Below are positions 17,266 to 27,761 of a stretch of 64,000 bases of DNA, piece after piece. This stretch comes from WTFV01 sp965200895 (GTDB taxonomy: Bacteria; Acidobacteriota; Vicinamibacteria; Vicinamibacterales; UBA8438). The DNA lies in the NCBI GenBank assembly GCA_965200895.1, contig CBDAVM010000002.1:2022340-2086339 (forward strand). The letters are read 5' to 3'. The translations under genes and the position numbers were made by a program. How positions within the stretch are numbered: the first letter of the stretch is position 1; each line of letters starts with the position of its first letter. The notes under the pieces were generated by a model. It did not search any database and was not told the DNA's origin. It saw only the letters and a list, made by a program, of their open reading frames with translations.

Positions 17266-17704
17266 GCGCGACGGCTGTCGGCAGCCGGTCCGTGGAAGCG
17301 CGCAGATTATCAATGTCAATGGTCTCGACCGTCCCGCGCAGAGCGTTGACTGTCCCGCTCAAGCTATTGACCTCTTGCTGCAGGTCGTCAACCGTTCCGT
17401 CCAGCTCCCTGACCGTCCCGTGCAGAGCGCCGACTGTCCCAACCGCTTGCTGCAGGTCGTCAACCGTCCCGTCCAGCTCCCTGACCGTCTCGCGCAGCGC
17501 GTTGACTGTCCCAACCGCTTGCTGCAGGCCGTCAACCCTCCCGCCCAGCTTGCCGACTGTCGTGTTCAGGCTATCGACAGTCCCGTTCAGGTTTCCGAGC
17601 GTTTCCCCGACGTACCAGGTTGCGCCGATGACCGAAAGCACTACCGGCACGACAACAGCGAGGATTGCCGCATTCGCGCGAAGCCATGACCACAGGGAAG
17701 GCAT
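17120..17704 (-). CDS. Repeat-containing coiled-coil membrane ORF antisense to the argS 3' end
   Basis: About 194 residues: a membrane helix (ANAAILAVVVPVVLSVIGAT) followed by 24-residue coiled repeats of the type GTVDDLQQAVGTVGALHGTV, encoded by 72-bp tandem repeats. The C-terminal 50 residues are a basic, low-complexity tail read antisense to argS (17120-17265), so the convergent genes overlap by 146 bp. The part outside argS looks coding (membrane helix, heptad pattern), and the tail may simply reflect a lost stop codon. A GTG at 17722 is an alternative start. No family recognised. Confidence 0.5.
   Translation of the reverse strand: MPSLWSWLRANAAILAVVVPVVLSVIGATWYVGETLGNLNGTVDSLNTTVGKLGGRVDGLQQAVGTVNALRETVRELDGTVDDLQQAVGTVGALHGTVRELDGTVDDLQQEVNSLSGTVNALRGTVETIDIDNLRASTDRLPTAVALTSAAARRSPSARAPASTAGGRRGPRRRATGGLVRPPRPRPGSGGRRC
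17325..17545. repeat. 72-bp tandem repeats in the coiled-coil ORF
   Basis: The segment TTGCTGCAGG recurs at 17375, 17447 and 17519, exactly 72 bp apart, with the intervening GTCAACCGT, CCAGCTCCCTGACCGT and GACTGTCCC blocks repeated. The unit is a multiple of three and encodes a 24-residue coiled-coil repeat on the minus strand. Copy number may vary between strains. Confidence 0.8.
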
Positions 17705-17817
17705 TCCTCGAATGCGTAGCACGGTCCAGCCTGATCGGTGCCACTGCGGCCACCGCGAGCCACTGCGTCGCGGCGGGTAGCCCGGACCCGGTCTTCGCCG
17801 ACCGCCTGCCGAACGCC

Positions 17818-18738
17818 TCAGTCGAACGTCAGGCGCGGCAGGTCGAAGTGCTCGGCGAGGAGCCGGTCGGTGGCGGCGTCGAGCGCGGTCGCGAACGCCG
17901 CCCTGGGCATGCGGCCGCGGAAGGGCTCCAGTGAGCCGGCCGCTTCGCCGCGCAGGCGGTCGACAAGGTCCGCGTCCGCGTCGGCGCGCGCCGCGGCCGG
18001 AAGGCGCGCGCCGAACGCCGCCAACTGCTCGGTCAGGCGCCGGCGGGCCGCGCCGCGGAGCGTCCGGCCGCCGCGGCGCGCCTCGTCGATCGCGGCGGCG
18101 GCTTCCGCCAGGAGGCGTTCGGTGGCGTCCGCGCCGGGCCGCGGCTGCCGGGCATCGAGGTGCGCCGCGAGCGCGTCGAGGTGCGCCGCGAGCGACTTCC
18201 GGCCGGTCGCGGCCCGACGCGGGGCGCGGGGCGCGCTGCCTGTCGCGCGCGCCGGCTCACCGGCGGACGCGATCATCCCGTCCCGCGGCTCCCCTGCCGA
18301 CGTGAGCGCCCTGTTTCGCAGCTCGCTCGCCGCCGCAGAAGCCCCGCCCCGTGGCTCGTCCGTCGCCGCAGAAGCTCCGTCCCGCAACTCCCGGAACGGC
18401 GCCGTCCGCAGCGCTCCCTCGAGCACGGCGGCCCCCTCCTCCGGTTCCCCGTCCACTGCGGTCGGCGCGCCCACGCCGACCGCGCGGCGCCACTCGTCGA
18501 ACAGGTCGAGCACGTCCGCCTCGCAGTACTCGATGCGCAGGGGACGCCGCCGGCGTCGCTTCGCGTGGTAGCGCGCATACGTCCGGTCGATCGCGCGCTC
18601 GACGACGCTCTGCGGCACGCCCGCCGCCGCCCAGCCGCACACGAGCTCGAACGCCGGACCGACGATGCGGATCAGATGCCCGTCGTTCTTGCGGCAGAGG
18701 TACGACTCGACCGCCCTGCACAGCGCGCCCGGATCCAT
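17818..18738 (-). CDS. Unknown protein, conserved-looking N-terminus, Ala/Arg-rich C-terminus
   Basis: About 306 residues starting at an ATG at 18738, 14 bp after the coaX stop with CGGGAG upstream. The first 100 residues look like a folded domain (ALCRAVESYLCRKNDGHLIR, VCGWAAAGVPQSVVERAIDR, ADVLDLFDEWRRA) and the C-terminus is helical (AAIDEARRGG; EAAGSLEPFRGRMPRAAFA). Between them lies a degenerate repeat of the form ELRDGASAATDEPRGGASAA. I do not recognise a family. Its place after coaX suggests co-transcription but says nothing firm about function. Confidence 0.7.
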   Translation of the reverse strand: MDPGALCRAVESYLCRKNDGHLIRIVGPAFELVCGWAAAGVPQSVVERAIDRTYARYHAKRRRRRPLRIEYCEADVLDLFDEWRRAVGVGAPTAVDGEPEEGAAVLEGALRTAPFRELRDGASAATDEPRGGASAAASELRNRALTSAGEPRDGMIASAGEPARATGSAPRAPRRAATGRKSLAAHLDALAAHLDARQPRPGADATERLLAEAAAAIDEARRGGRTLRGAARRRLTEQLAAFGARLPAAARADADADLVDRLRGEAAGSLEPFRGRMPRAAFATALDAATDRLLAEHFDLPRLTFD

Positions 18739-18752
18739 CGGCGGCTCCCGGC

Positions 18753-19583
18753 TCAAGGCGTCGCCGGCCACGGGCGGTCCGCGTCCCGACCCACGGTCGG
18801 CGGCTTTCCCCGGACGCGCTCCCAGACCAGGCGGAGTCCGACCAGCGTGAGGTCCGGATGGACGTGGTCGATGAGCGGCGTCTCCGCCGCGATGTCGCCC
18901 GCCAGCCCGCCGGTCGCGATGCACACCGGCGCGGCGCGGTCGGCGATCGCGTCGCGGAGCCGCCGCACCAGCCCGTCGACCATCGCCACGTAGCCGTAGA
19001 AGAGGCCGGACTGCATCGACGCGACGGTGGTGCGGCCGATGACCGCAGCGGGCCGGCGGACGTCGACCCGCGGCAACTGCGCGGCCCGCCGGAAGAGGGC
19101 GTCGGCGGAGATCTCGACCCCCGGACAGATCACGCCGCCGCGGTACTCGCCTGCGGCCGAGATCACGTCGAACGTCGTCGCCGTGCCGAAGTCGACGACG
19201 ACGAGCGGACGCGCGGGCCGGCCGTAGAGATGGCGGGCCGCCACGGCGTTGACGAGCCGGTCGTCGCCCACTTCGGCCGGGTGTTCGTAGCCGATCCGCA
19301 GGCCGGCGTTGCCGGCGTCGACGCGCAGCACGGGCTGGCCGATACCGCGCGTGGCCATGTCCGACACCGCCTGTGTCACCGCGGGCACGACCGACGACAG
19401 GACGACGCCGTCGATCCGCGTCGGCTCGACCGCGTGCTCGGCGAACAGACGGCTGACCAGCACCCACAGCTCGTCCGCGGTGCGGCCGGGCAGCGTGGCG
19501 AGCCGCCAGCGCCGCTCGATGCGCGCGCCCGCGAAGAGCCCCAGGACGATGTTCGTGTTACCGACGTCTATCGCCAGCAGCAT
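18753..19583 (-). CDS. coaX: Type III pantothenate kinase
   Basis: A 276-residue CoaX: N-terminal phosphate-binding motif LAIDVGNTNIVLGL, GYEHPAEVGDDRLVNA, the PLVVVDFGTATTFDVI motif with the catalytic aspartate, YRGGVICPGVEIS and CIATGGLAG. Phosphorylates pantothenate, the first step of coenzyme A synthesis. The ATG at 19583 is used because the ASKHA fold begins right after it; the frame runs 25 codons further through a basic low-complexity stretch. It is separated from birA by 171 bp that show nothing recognisable. Confidence 0.94.
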   Translation of the reverse strand: MLLAIDVGNTNIVLGLFAGARIERRWRLATLPGRTADELWVLVSRLFAEHAVEPTRIDGVVLSSVVPAVTQAVSDMATRGIGQPVLRVDAGNAGLRIGYEHPAEVGDDRLVNAVAARHLYGRPARPLVVVDFGTATTFDVISAAGEYRGGVICPGVEISADALFRRAAQLPRVDVRRPAAVIGRTTVASMQSGLFYGYVAMVDGLVRRLRDAIADRAAPVCIATGGLAGDIAAETPLIDHVHPDLTLVGLRLVWERVRGKPPTVGRDADRPWPATP

Positions 19584-19754
19584 GACCTGACCGCGCCTTG
19601 ACCGACGGACACCCGCGCCGGACGAGGCGAGGACGAAACCGCCCGGCCCCTGCACCATGCCGAGGGCGGCGACGCATCACGACTGCGACGGCGTGGGCGC
19701 CGACACGGGTCGCCTCGACCGCGGCGCCGGGTGGCGACGCCCCCCTGCAACGGA

Positions 19755-20723
19755 TCACCCCTCCCAGACGACCTCGCCGCCGACGACCCGCTCGGTACCC
19801 CCGCCACGCGCGACGAGCAGCGCGCCGTCTTCGTCAACACCGGCCGTCACGCCCCGCCGGCGCGCGCCGTCCACCTCCCACGACACCGGTCGGCCCGGGC
19901 AGCCCGGCGCGAGCGCCCGCCAGCGTGCGACCACCGGACCGGCGCCCTCCACCGCCAGCCGCAGCCGCCAGCGCCGCAGCCGAGCCAGCACCTCGGCGCA
20001 GACGGCGGCCCGGTCCACCGGCCGCCCCGCCAGCGTATCGAGCGCCGCCGCGCGCGCGACCAGTTCCGGCGGAAAGGCGCGCGCGCTCACGTTGATCCCG
20101 ATGCCGACGACCGCTCCGGCGACCGGCGCTCCCGCATCCGACAGCCCTTCGGTCAGGATCCCCGCGATTTTGCGACGCGCCGGCTCGGAAACATCGTTAC
20201 GCGCCGCGCACGCCACGACGTCGTTCGGCCACTTGAGCTCCGCCGCCACTCCCGTCGCCGCGCGCACCGCCTCGGCCACCGCGACGCCCGCCAGCAGCGT
20301 GATCACCGGCGGCTGCGGTCCGCGCAGGACCACCGACAGATACAGCCCGGCCGCCGCCGGCGAATCCCACACGCGCCCGTACCGGCCGCGGCCCGCGGTC
20401 TGGCGGTCGGCGAGGACCACACTCCCGTCGGGCGCGCCCGCCGCAGCCAGCGCCGCCGCCGTGTCGTTGGTCGATGCCAGCTCGGGGAACCAGCGCACGA
20501 CGGTCCCGTCCAGATCGGGGTGCGCAGCGAGCGCCGCGGCCAGTTCCGACGGCAGTGCGATATCGTCCCCGGTGCGAAGGCCGTCACGAAGACCGGATCC
20601 CGACTCGGACTCTGCCGCCACGGCGCCGAAACCGTCCCCATGACCGGATCCCGACGGTGGCTCCGCCGGCATGGTGTCGAGGCCGCCTCGAGGTCCGGGT
20701 CCCGTCTGCTGCTCCGACGTCAT
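19755..20723 (-). CDS. birA: Biotin--[acetyl-CoA carboxylase] ligase, without a DNA-binding domain
   Basis: A 322-residue biotin protein ligase. The catalytic core has ELASTNDTAAAL, the biotin/ATP loop QTAGRGRYGRVWDSP, LKWPNDVV and KIAGILTE, and VVGIGINVS. There is no helix-turn-helix, so it should act only as an enzyme. The first 55 residues are a low-complexity extension of 17-residue repeats (SGSGHGDGFG type; 51-bp DNA period at 20591, 20642 and 20693). The ATG overlaps the nadC stop (ATGA). Biotinylates the carboxyl carrier protein of acetyl-CoA and other carboxylases, including any propionyl-CoA carboxylase that would feed the mutase encoded upstream. Confidence 0.92.
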   Translation of the reverse strand: MTSEQQTGPGPRGGLDTMPAEPPSGSGHGDGFGAVAAESESGSGLRDGLRTGDDIALPSELAAALAAHPDLDGTVVRWFPELASTNDTAAALAAAGAPDGSVVLADRQTAGRGRYGRVWDSPAAAGLYLSVVLRGPQPPVITLLAGVAVAEAVRAATGVAAELKWPNDVVACAARNDVSEPARRKIAGILTEGLSDAGAPVAGAVVGIGINVSARAFPPELVARAAALDTLAGRPVDRAAVCAEVLARLRRWRLRLAVEGAGPVVARWRALAPGCPGRPVSWEVDGARRRGVTAGVDEDGALLVARGGGTERVVGGEVVWEG

Positions 20724-21577
20724 GGTGCGGGAACCACCTCGAAGGCGATGTCGACGGCCGGCGCCGAGTGGGTCAGCGCGCCGACGGAGATGTACGTGGG
20801 GCCGAGGGCGGCCAGCGCCGGCGCCCGCGCCAGCGTGATCCCGCCCGAGACCTCGGTCTTCGCGCGTCCCCGGCAGCGGGCGACCGCCTCGGCGGTCTCG
20901 TCATCCGACAGGTTGTCGATGAGCACGATGTCGGCGCCGGCGGCCAGCGCCTCGTCGACCTCCGCGAGGCTCTGCGCCTCGACCTCGACGGGCAGGCCGT
21001 GATCGGCCGCGCGCACGCGCGCCACCGCCTCGCGCACCGAGCCGGCCAGGCGGACGTGGTTGTCCTTGATCAGCAGGCCGTCGCCAAGACCGAAGCGGTG
21101 GTTGGCGGCGCCGCCGGCGCGCACGGCGTACTTCTCCAGCGCGCGCAGCGTCGGCGTCGTCTTGCGCGTGTCGAGGATCGTCGTGCGGCCGGCCGCGGCC
21201 TCGACGTAGCGGCTCGCGACGGTGGCGATGCCGGACAACCGCTGCAGGAAGTTCAGAGCGGTCCGCTCGGCGCTGAGCAGCGCCGCGGCCGGCCCTTCGA
21301 CCGTGGCGATGACCTCGCCGGCCGCGCACGACTCCCCGTCCTGCCGCCGCCCGCGCACGACCGCCTGCGGGTCGCGCTGCCGGAACACCTCGGCGGCGAC
21401 CTCGATCCCGGCGAGCATGCAGGACTGCTTCGCGCAGATTTCGCCGCGCCCGCGCTGGCCGCCGGTCACCGTGGACGCCGAGGTGACGTCACCGCCCCGC
21501 AGATCCTCCTCCAGGGCGCGACGCACGACGTCCCGGCAGACGGCCGGGTCGAGCGGCGTGAAGGTCACGGTCGTCAT
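20720..21577 (-). CDS. nadC: Nicotinate-nucleotide pyrophosphorylase (carboxylating)
   Basis: A 285-residue quinolinate phosphoribosyltransferase. LEEDLRGGDVTSAS near the N-terminus, ALNFLQRLSGIATV, the conserved TTILDTRKTTPTLRALEKYAV, GGAANHRFGLGDGLLIKDNH, VEVEAQSLAEVDEAL and ISVGALTHSAPAVDIAFEV are all family hallmarks. Converts quinolinate and PRPP to nicotinate mononucleotide in de novo NAD synthesis. Its ATG overlaps the stop of a 52-residue ORF upstream, and its stop overlaps the birA start. Confidence 0.95.
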   Translation of the reverse strand: MTTVTFTPLDPAVCRDVVRRALEEDLRGGDVTSASTVTGGQRGRGEICAKQSCMLAGIEVAAEVFRQRDPQAVVRGRRQDGESCAAGEVIATVEGPAAALLSAERTALNFLQRLSGIATVASRYVEAAAGRTTILDTRKTTPTLRALEKYAVRAGGAANHRFGLGDGLLIKDNHVRLAGSVREAVARVRAADHGLPVEVEAQSLAEVDEALAAGADIVLIDNLSDDETAEAVARCRGRAKTEVSGGITLARAPALAALGPTYISVGALTHSAPAVDIAFEVVPAP

Positions 21578-21732
21578 GACGCAGACTCCGCAACCACCTG
21601 CCTGCGGCCGGGGTACGTCGCGCCGGCGGAGAAAGACGCCGCCGCAGCCGGGTCCACCGTCACGGCCGCGGCCGGCGCGGAGAGAGACGCCGCCGCCGCC
21701 GGGTCCATCACCGTCATGGCCGCGGCCGTCAT
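21574..21732 (-). CDS. 52-residue ORF coupled to valS and nadC by ATGA overlaps
   Basis: A 159-bp frame whose ATG (21732) overlaps the valS stop and whose TGA overlaps the nadC ATG, exactly bridging the two genes. The peptide is low complexity, with two copies of a DPAAAASxSA block (MDPAAAASLSAP, VDPAAAASFSAG), reflecting a short DNA duplication. It may exist only to keep ribosomes moving from valS to nadC, or be a chance frame. Expression is not shown. Confidence 0.45.
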   Translation of the reverse strand: MTAAAMTVMDPAAAASLSAPAAAVTVDPAAAASFSAGATYPGRRQVVAESAS

Positions 21733-24413
21733 GGCGCCAGCTCCGCCAGGATGCGCTCCAGCTTCTCCTGCCGCAGCCCGACCTCGGTCTCCTGGACGCG
21801 GGTGTCGCGCACCACGTCCGGGTCGGCCCGTTCGAGGAACGCCGGGTTCGCCAGCCGCCCCTGCAGGCCGGTGCGCTGCTTCGTCAGGCGGGCGAGCTCG
21901 CGCGCCACCCGCTCCGCCTCCTGCGTCCGGTCCACGATCCCGGCCAGCGGCACGTGCAGCTCGAAGCCGCGCACGATGCGGCGGACCGTGTCCGGATCGG
22001 CCCGCGGCGCCGCGTCCGCCACGTCGAGGGCGGCCAGTCCCGCGAGCCGCGTCACATGGTCCACGTGCCGGCGCAGCGTCTCCGCCGTCGCCGCGTCCAG
22101 CCCGTGGGCCAGCACGTCGATCTTCCGCGCCGGAGGCACGCCCCACTCGGAACGCACCGTGCGCACTGCCGTCACCACGTCCTGCAGCAGGGCCATGGTC
22201 GCCGCCGCATCGTCGTCCGTCCAGGCGGCCACCGGCGCCGGGAACGTCGCCAGCGTGATGGTCCGCCCCTTCCCGCCGGGAGCCGAACCGTCCGCGACGG
22301 CGCCCTCGTCGACCCGCGGCGGCAGCGCCTGCCAGACCTCCTCGGTCACGAACGGGATGAACGGATGGAGCAGGCGCAGCAGGCGGTCGTGCACCTCCAG
22401 CAGGACGGCCAGGGCGCGTTCGCGCGCAGCACCGCCGGCCTGCAGCTCCGGTTTGACGAGCTCGATGTACCAGTCCGCGTACTCGTGCCAGAAGCCGTGG
22501 TAGAGGCGGTCGGCGGCCACATCGAAGCGGTAGCGGGTCAGCGCGTCGTCGACCTCGCCGGCCAGGGCGCTCACGCGGTGCAGCATCCAGCGGTGGATCA
22601 CGTCCAGCGTGTCCGGTGGCGGCGGGGCCGGGCGTGCGGAGAGCGTCTCCGGCACGTGCAGGAGCACGAAACGCGAGGCGTTCCAGATCTTGTTGATGAA
22701 CTGCCGGTAGGCTCGCAGCCGCCCTTCCGACAGCGAGATGTCCATGCCGGGCGAGGCCAGCGCAGCCAGCGTGAACCGGAACGCGTCGGCGCCGATCTCG
22801 CCCATCAGTTCGAGCGGGTCGACCACGTTGCCCTTCGACTTGCTCATCTTGCGGCCGTGGGCGTCGCGGACCAGGGAGGTGACGTACACCGAGCGGAACG
22901 GCACGTCCTGCCGGAACCACAGGCCGAGCATCATCATGCGCGCGACCCAGAAAAAGATGATGTCGTGCGCGGTGATGAGCAGGGTCGTGGGGTAGTAGCG
23001 CGCCAGGTCGGCGGTCCGATCCGGCCAGCCCAGGGTGCTGAACGGCCACAGGCCGGAGCTGAACCAGGTGTCGAGGACATCGGTCTCCTGCCGCAGCGCG
23101 CCGCCGCAGGCGCAGGCGTCCGGCGCGCGTTCGGCGACGTGCAGTTCGCCGCACGCGTCGCAGTACCAGGCCGGGATGCGGTGCCCCCACCAGAGCTGGC
23201 GCGAGATGCACCAGTCGTGGATGTTGGTCATCCACTCGTCGTAGGTGCGCCGCCAGTTGTCGGGCGCGAAGCGGGTGTCGCCGTCGGCCACCGCCCGCAG
23301 GGCGCGTTCCGCCAACGGCTTGATGCGCACGAACCACTGCGTCGACAGCAGCGGCTCGACCACCGTCGAGCAGCGCTCGCACTGTCCGACGGCGTGCTCG
23401 TGATCCTCGATCCCGTCGAGCAGGCCCTCGGCCTCGAGCTGCGCGACGAGCGCGGTGCGGGCGGCGAAGCGGTCCTGTCCCGCGTACGGCCCGGCCTCCT
23501 GCGTCATCCGCCCGTCCTCGTCGATGACCGACACCTGCTCGAGGCCGTGGCGCTCGCCCATCGCGAAGTCGTTCGGATCGTGGGCCGGGGTGACCTTGAC
23601 CGCCCCGGTACCGAAGGCCGGGTCGACGAAGTCGTCGGTAATGACCGGCAGCGCGCGGCCGATGACGGGCAGCGTCAGCGTGCGGCCCACGACGGCCGCG
23701 TAGCGCTCGTCGTCCGGGTGCACGGCCACCGCGGTGTCGCCGAGCATGGTCTCCGGCCGCGTCGTCGCCACCGTGATCGCCCCCCCGCCGTCGGTGAAGG
23801 GATAGCGGATGCGCCAGAGCCGGCCGCGGGCCGGCGCGTGCACGACCTCCAGGTCCGACAGCGCGGTCCGGCAGCGCGGGCACCAGCTCACCAGGTACTT
23901 CGCGCGGTAGATGAGGTCGTCCCGGTAGAGCGTCACGAAGACGCGCCGCACCGCGCGCGAGAGATTCTCGTCGAGCGTGAACCGTTCGCGGGACCAGTCG
24001 ACCGACGACCCGAGCTTGCGCATCTGGCTGGTGATCGTCCCGCGGCTCTTCGCCACCCACTCCCACACCCGCGCCTCGAAGGCCTCGCGGCCGAGGTCGT
24101 GCCGCGACTTCCCCTCGGCCGCCAACTGCTTCTCCACGACGTTCTGGGTCGCAATCCCGGCGTGGTCGGTGCCGGGCAGCCAGAGCACGTCGTGGCCGGT
24201 CATGCGCTTCCAGCGGGCGACGACGTCGGGCAGCGTCTGGTTGAGGGCGTGGCCGATGTGCAGCCAGCCGGTCACGTTCGGCGGCGGGAGCACCATGCTG
24301 AACGGCGGGCGGCCGGAGTCCGGATCGGCCCGGAACGCGCCGATCTCCTCCCAGTGCGCGTACCACCGGGGATCGACGGCGGCGTGATCGAAGACCTTCG
24401 TCAGCTCTCGCAT
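21729..24413 (-). CDS. valS: Valyl-tRNA synthetase
   Basis: An 894-residue class I synthetase with HIGH in GWLHIGHALNQTLPD, the WLPGTDHAGIATQ block, the CP1 editing domain (TTRPETMLGDTAVAVHP), zinc-like cysteine pairs (CPRC; CDAC; CACG), KMSKSKGN and a C-terminal anticodon-binding and coiled-coil arm (QEAERVARELARLTKQRTGL). Charges tRNA-Val and clears mischarged threonine. It is 73 bp after the response regulator gene; the stop overlaps the next small ORF. Confidence 0.97.
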   Translation of the reverse strand: MRELTKVFDHAAVDPRWYAHWEEIGAFRADPDSGRPPFSMVLPPPNVTGWLHIGHALNQTLPDVVARWKRMTGHDVLWLPGTDHAGIATQNVVEKQLAAEGKSRHDLGREAFEARVWEWVAKSRGTITSQMRKLGSSVDWSRERFTLDENLSRAVRRVFVTLYRDDLIYRAKYLVSWCPRCRTALSDLEVVHAPARGRLWRIRYPFTDGGGAITVATTRPETMLGDTAVAVHPDDERYAAVVGRTLTLPVIGRALPVITDDFVDPAFGTGAVKVTPAHDPNDFAMGERHGLEQVSVIDEDGRMTQEAGPYAGQDRFAARTALVAQLEAEGLLDGIEDHEHAVGQCERCSTVVEPLLSTQWFVRIKPLAERALRAVADGDTRFAPDNWRRTYDEWMTNIHDWCISRQLWWGHRIPAWYCDACGELHVAERAPDACACGGALRQETDVLDTWFSSGLWPFSTLGWPDRTADLARYYPTTLLITAHDIIFFWVARMMMLGLWFRQDVPFRSVYVTSLVRDAHGRKMSKSKGNVVDPLELMGEIGADAFRFTLAALASPGMDISLSEGRLRAYRQFINKIWNASRFVLLHVPETLSARPAPPPPDTLDVIHRWMLHRVSALAGEVDDALTRYRFDVAADRLYHGFWHEYADWYIELVKPELQAGGAARERALAVLLEVHDRLLRLLHPFIPFVTEEVWQALPPRVDEGAVADGSAPGGKGRTITLATFPAPVAAWTDDDAAATMALLQDVVTAVRTVRSEWGVPPARKIDVLAHGLDAATAETLRRHVDHVTRLAGLAALDVADAAPRADPDTVRRIVRGFELHVPLAGIVDRTQEAERVARELARLTKQRTGLQGRLANPAFLERADPDVVRDTRVQETEVGLRQEKLERILAELAP

Positions 24414-24486
24414 CGGACCGGGATCGTATCAGGAGCGGTGAAGACTCCGGTGGGCCGCGAGACGGGGACGGGAGAGCGGGAGCGCG

Positions 24487-25680
24487 TCACTCGCCGTCGG
24501 GGGGGACGCGGGTGATCTCCTCGCGCGCGAGCCGCTCCGCAATGCGCGAGACGACCTCGGCGACCGCATCCCGCAGCACCGTATCGGTCAGCCGCTCGAC
24601 GACCCGGCCGACCAGCTCGTCCATCGCCGCGGCGGGGAGCGCAGGCTCGCGGTCGGCGGGACCGGCCGCGGCATCCGCCACCCGCAACGCGGGCGGAGCG
24701 GCGCCCTGCTCGACCGCGAGGAACGTCATGAACGACTGCGCCAGCACCGAACCGCCGGCGCCGGCCGGCGGCGACGACACAGCCGCAACCGCGGCAACCT
24801 CCGAACCGTCGCCGCCGGCCGGCGGCGACGACGCAGCCGCAGCAGGGGCCTCCGAACCGCCAGCGCCAGCCGGCGGCGACGCAGCCGCAACCGCAGCGGC
24901 CTCGGGTGTCGGCGGCGCATCGGCTCCGGTCCCTTCCGCGACCGCCTCGCCGGAAGACGCCGCGACCGGAGCGGACGGACCCGCTGTCTCCTCGGCAGGC
25001 GTCATTCCGGCGGACGCCGGAACCGGCTCGACCGCCTGCTGCGCATCCGCATCCACCGTCGCGGACGGCGCCCCCGCGGTCGAATCGCCGGCGTCCGCCG
25101 CCGACGTCTCCACCTCGAATGTTCCGGAAGGATACGTAGCCACCGCCTCGATGGTCTCGACCGCATCCGCGTCGTCGCCGTCCGGGACGACCGCTTCCGC
25201 CCCCCCGGCGTCATTCGCGGCGGGGGTATCGCCGGCGTCCGCCTCGGGCGCGCCCGCGACCAGCGCCTCCGCTGCCAACACGGCCTCCGGTACGGCCGAC
25301 GCATCCGCCGCCGGAAGATCCAGCAGCTCCCGTACCTTGCCGAGGACATGGCGCGGATCGAAGGGCTTGACGAGCACCTCGGGACGGCCGATCGCCTCGC
25401 ACCGCGCCTCGTCGAGCGGCTCGAACGCCCCGGTCAGCAGCACGACCGGAATGCGGGCGCGCGCCGGGTCGCTTCTCACGAACGAGGCCACATCGTAGCC
25501 ATTCTTGCCCGGCATGCGGACGTCCGCCAGGATGATGTCGGGCGCGGCGCGCTCGATGACCTCGATCGCCCGCTCTCCGTCGCCGACCGCCACGACGTCG
25601 ATGTCCTCGTTGGCGAACGTCAGCTCGACCACGCGTTGGATCGTGGCGCTGTCATCGGCCAGCAACAGCTTGTGAGCCAT
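24487..25680 (-). CDS. Response regulator with a long repetitive linker and C-terminal helical domain
   Basis: A 397-residue protein: an N-terminal REC domain (LLLADDSATIQRVVELTFAN; phospho-acceptor Asp in DIILADVRMPGKNG; VVLLTGAF; conserved Lys in LVKPFDP), then about 200 residues of Ala/Pro/Glu-rich linker with three copies of an ASPPAGAGGSE-like unit, then a helical end (MDELVGRVVERLTDTVLRD). No DNA-binding domain or histidine kinase is visible nearby, so its output is unknown; such proteins can act through protein contacts. Confidence 0.82.
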   Translation of the reverse strand: MAHKLLLADDSATIQRVVELTFANEDIDVVAVGDGERAIEVIERAAPDIILADVRMPGKNGYDVASFVRSDPARARIPVVLLTGAFEPLDEARCEAIGRPEVLVKPFDPRHVLGKVRELLDLPAADASAVPEAVLAAEALVAGAPEADAGDTPAANDAGGAEAVVPDGDDADAVETIEAVATYPSGTFEVETSAADAGDSTAGAPSATVDADAQQAVEPVPASAGMTPAEETAGPSAPVAASSGEAVAEGTGADAPPTPEAAAVAAASPPAGAGGSEAPAAAASSPPAGGDGSEVAAVAAVSSPPAGAGGSVLAQSFMTFLAVEQGAAPPALRVADAAAGPADREPALPAAAMDELVGRVVERLTDTVLRDAVAEVVSRIAERLAREEITRVPPDGE

Positions 25681-25711
25681 GTTCGCAGCCTAGCGGCGGG
25701 ACCGGCGACCG

Positions 25712-26130
25712 TCAAGAAGCGGCCGACGGGGAACCGGCGTCGGCTCGCACGTGCCGGGTGATGAAGTCGACGATGGACTGCATCGACGTACCCGGCTGGA
25801 AGACCCCTTCGATCCCGATCTCGCGCAGGCGCGGAATGTCGGCGTCCGGAATGATGCCACCGACCACCACCAGCACGTCATCGGCGCCCTTCTCCCTGAG
25901 CAGGGTCATCACGCGGGGGCAGACGTGATTGTGTGCGCCGGACAGGATCGACACGCCGATGGCGTCGGCATCCTCCTGCAGCGCGGCCTCCACGATCTGC
26001 TCCGGGGTCTGACGGAGGCCGGTGTAGATGACCTCCATCCCCGCGTCCCGCAGGGAGCGGGCTATCACCTTGGCGCCCCGGTCGTGGCCGTCGAGTCCCG
26101 GCTTCGCGATGACGACACGGATCTTGCGCA

Positions 26131-26131
<1 letters not shown>
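25712..26131 (-). CDS. Methylmalonyl-CoA mutase-type small subunit, B12-binding
   Basis: A 139-residue cobalamin-binding domain. The DxHxxG motif is present in KPGLDGHDRGAKV (the histidine ligates cobalt), with VSILSGAHNH and VVVGGIIPDADI completing the B12 site. Its ATG overlaps the stop of the large-subunit gene (TGATG), the usual arrangement for split acyl-CoA mutases. Together the pair performs a carbon-skeleton rearrangement between branched and linear acyl-CoAs using adenosylcobalamin. Confidence 0.92.
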
Positions 26132-27753
<1,622 letters not shown>

Positions 27754-27761
27754 GGAACGGG

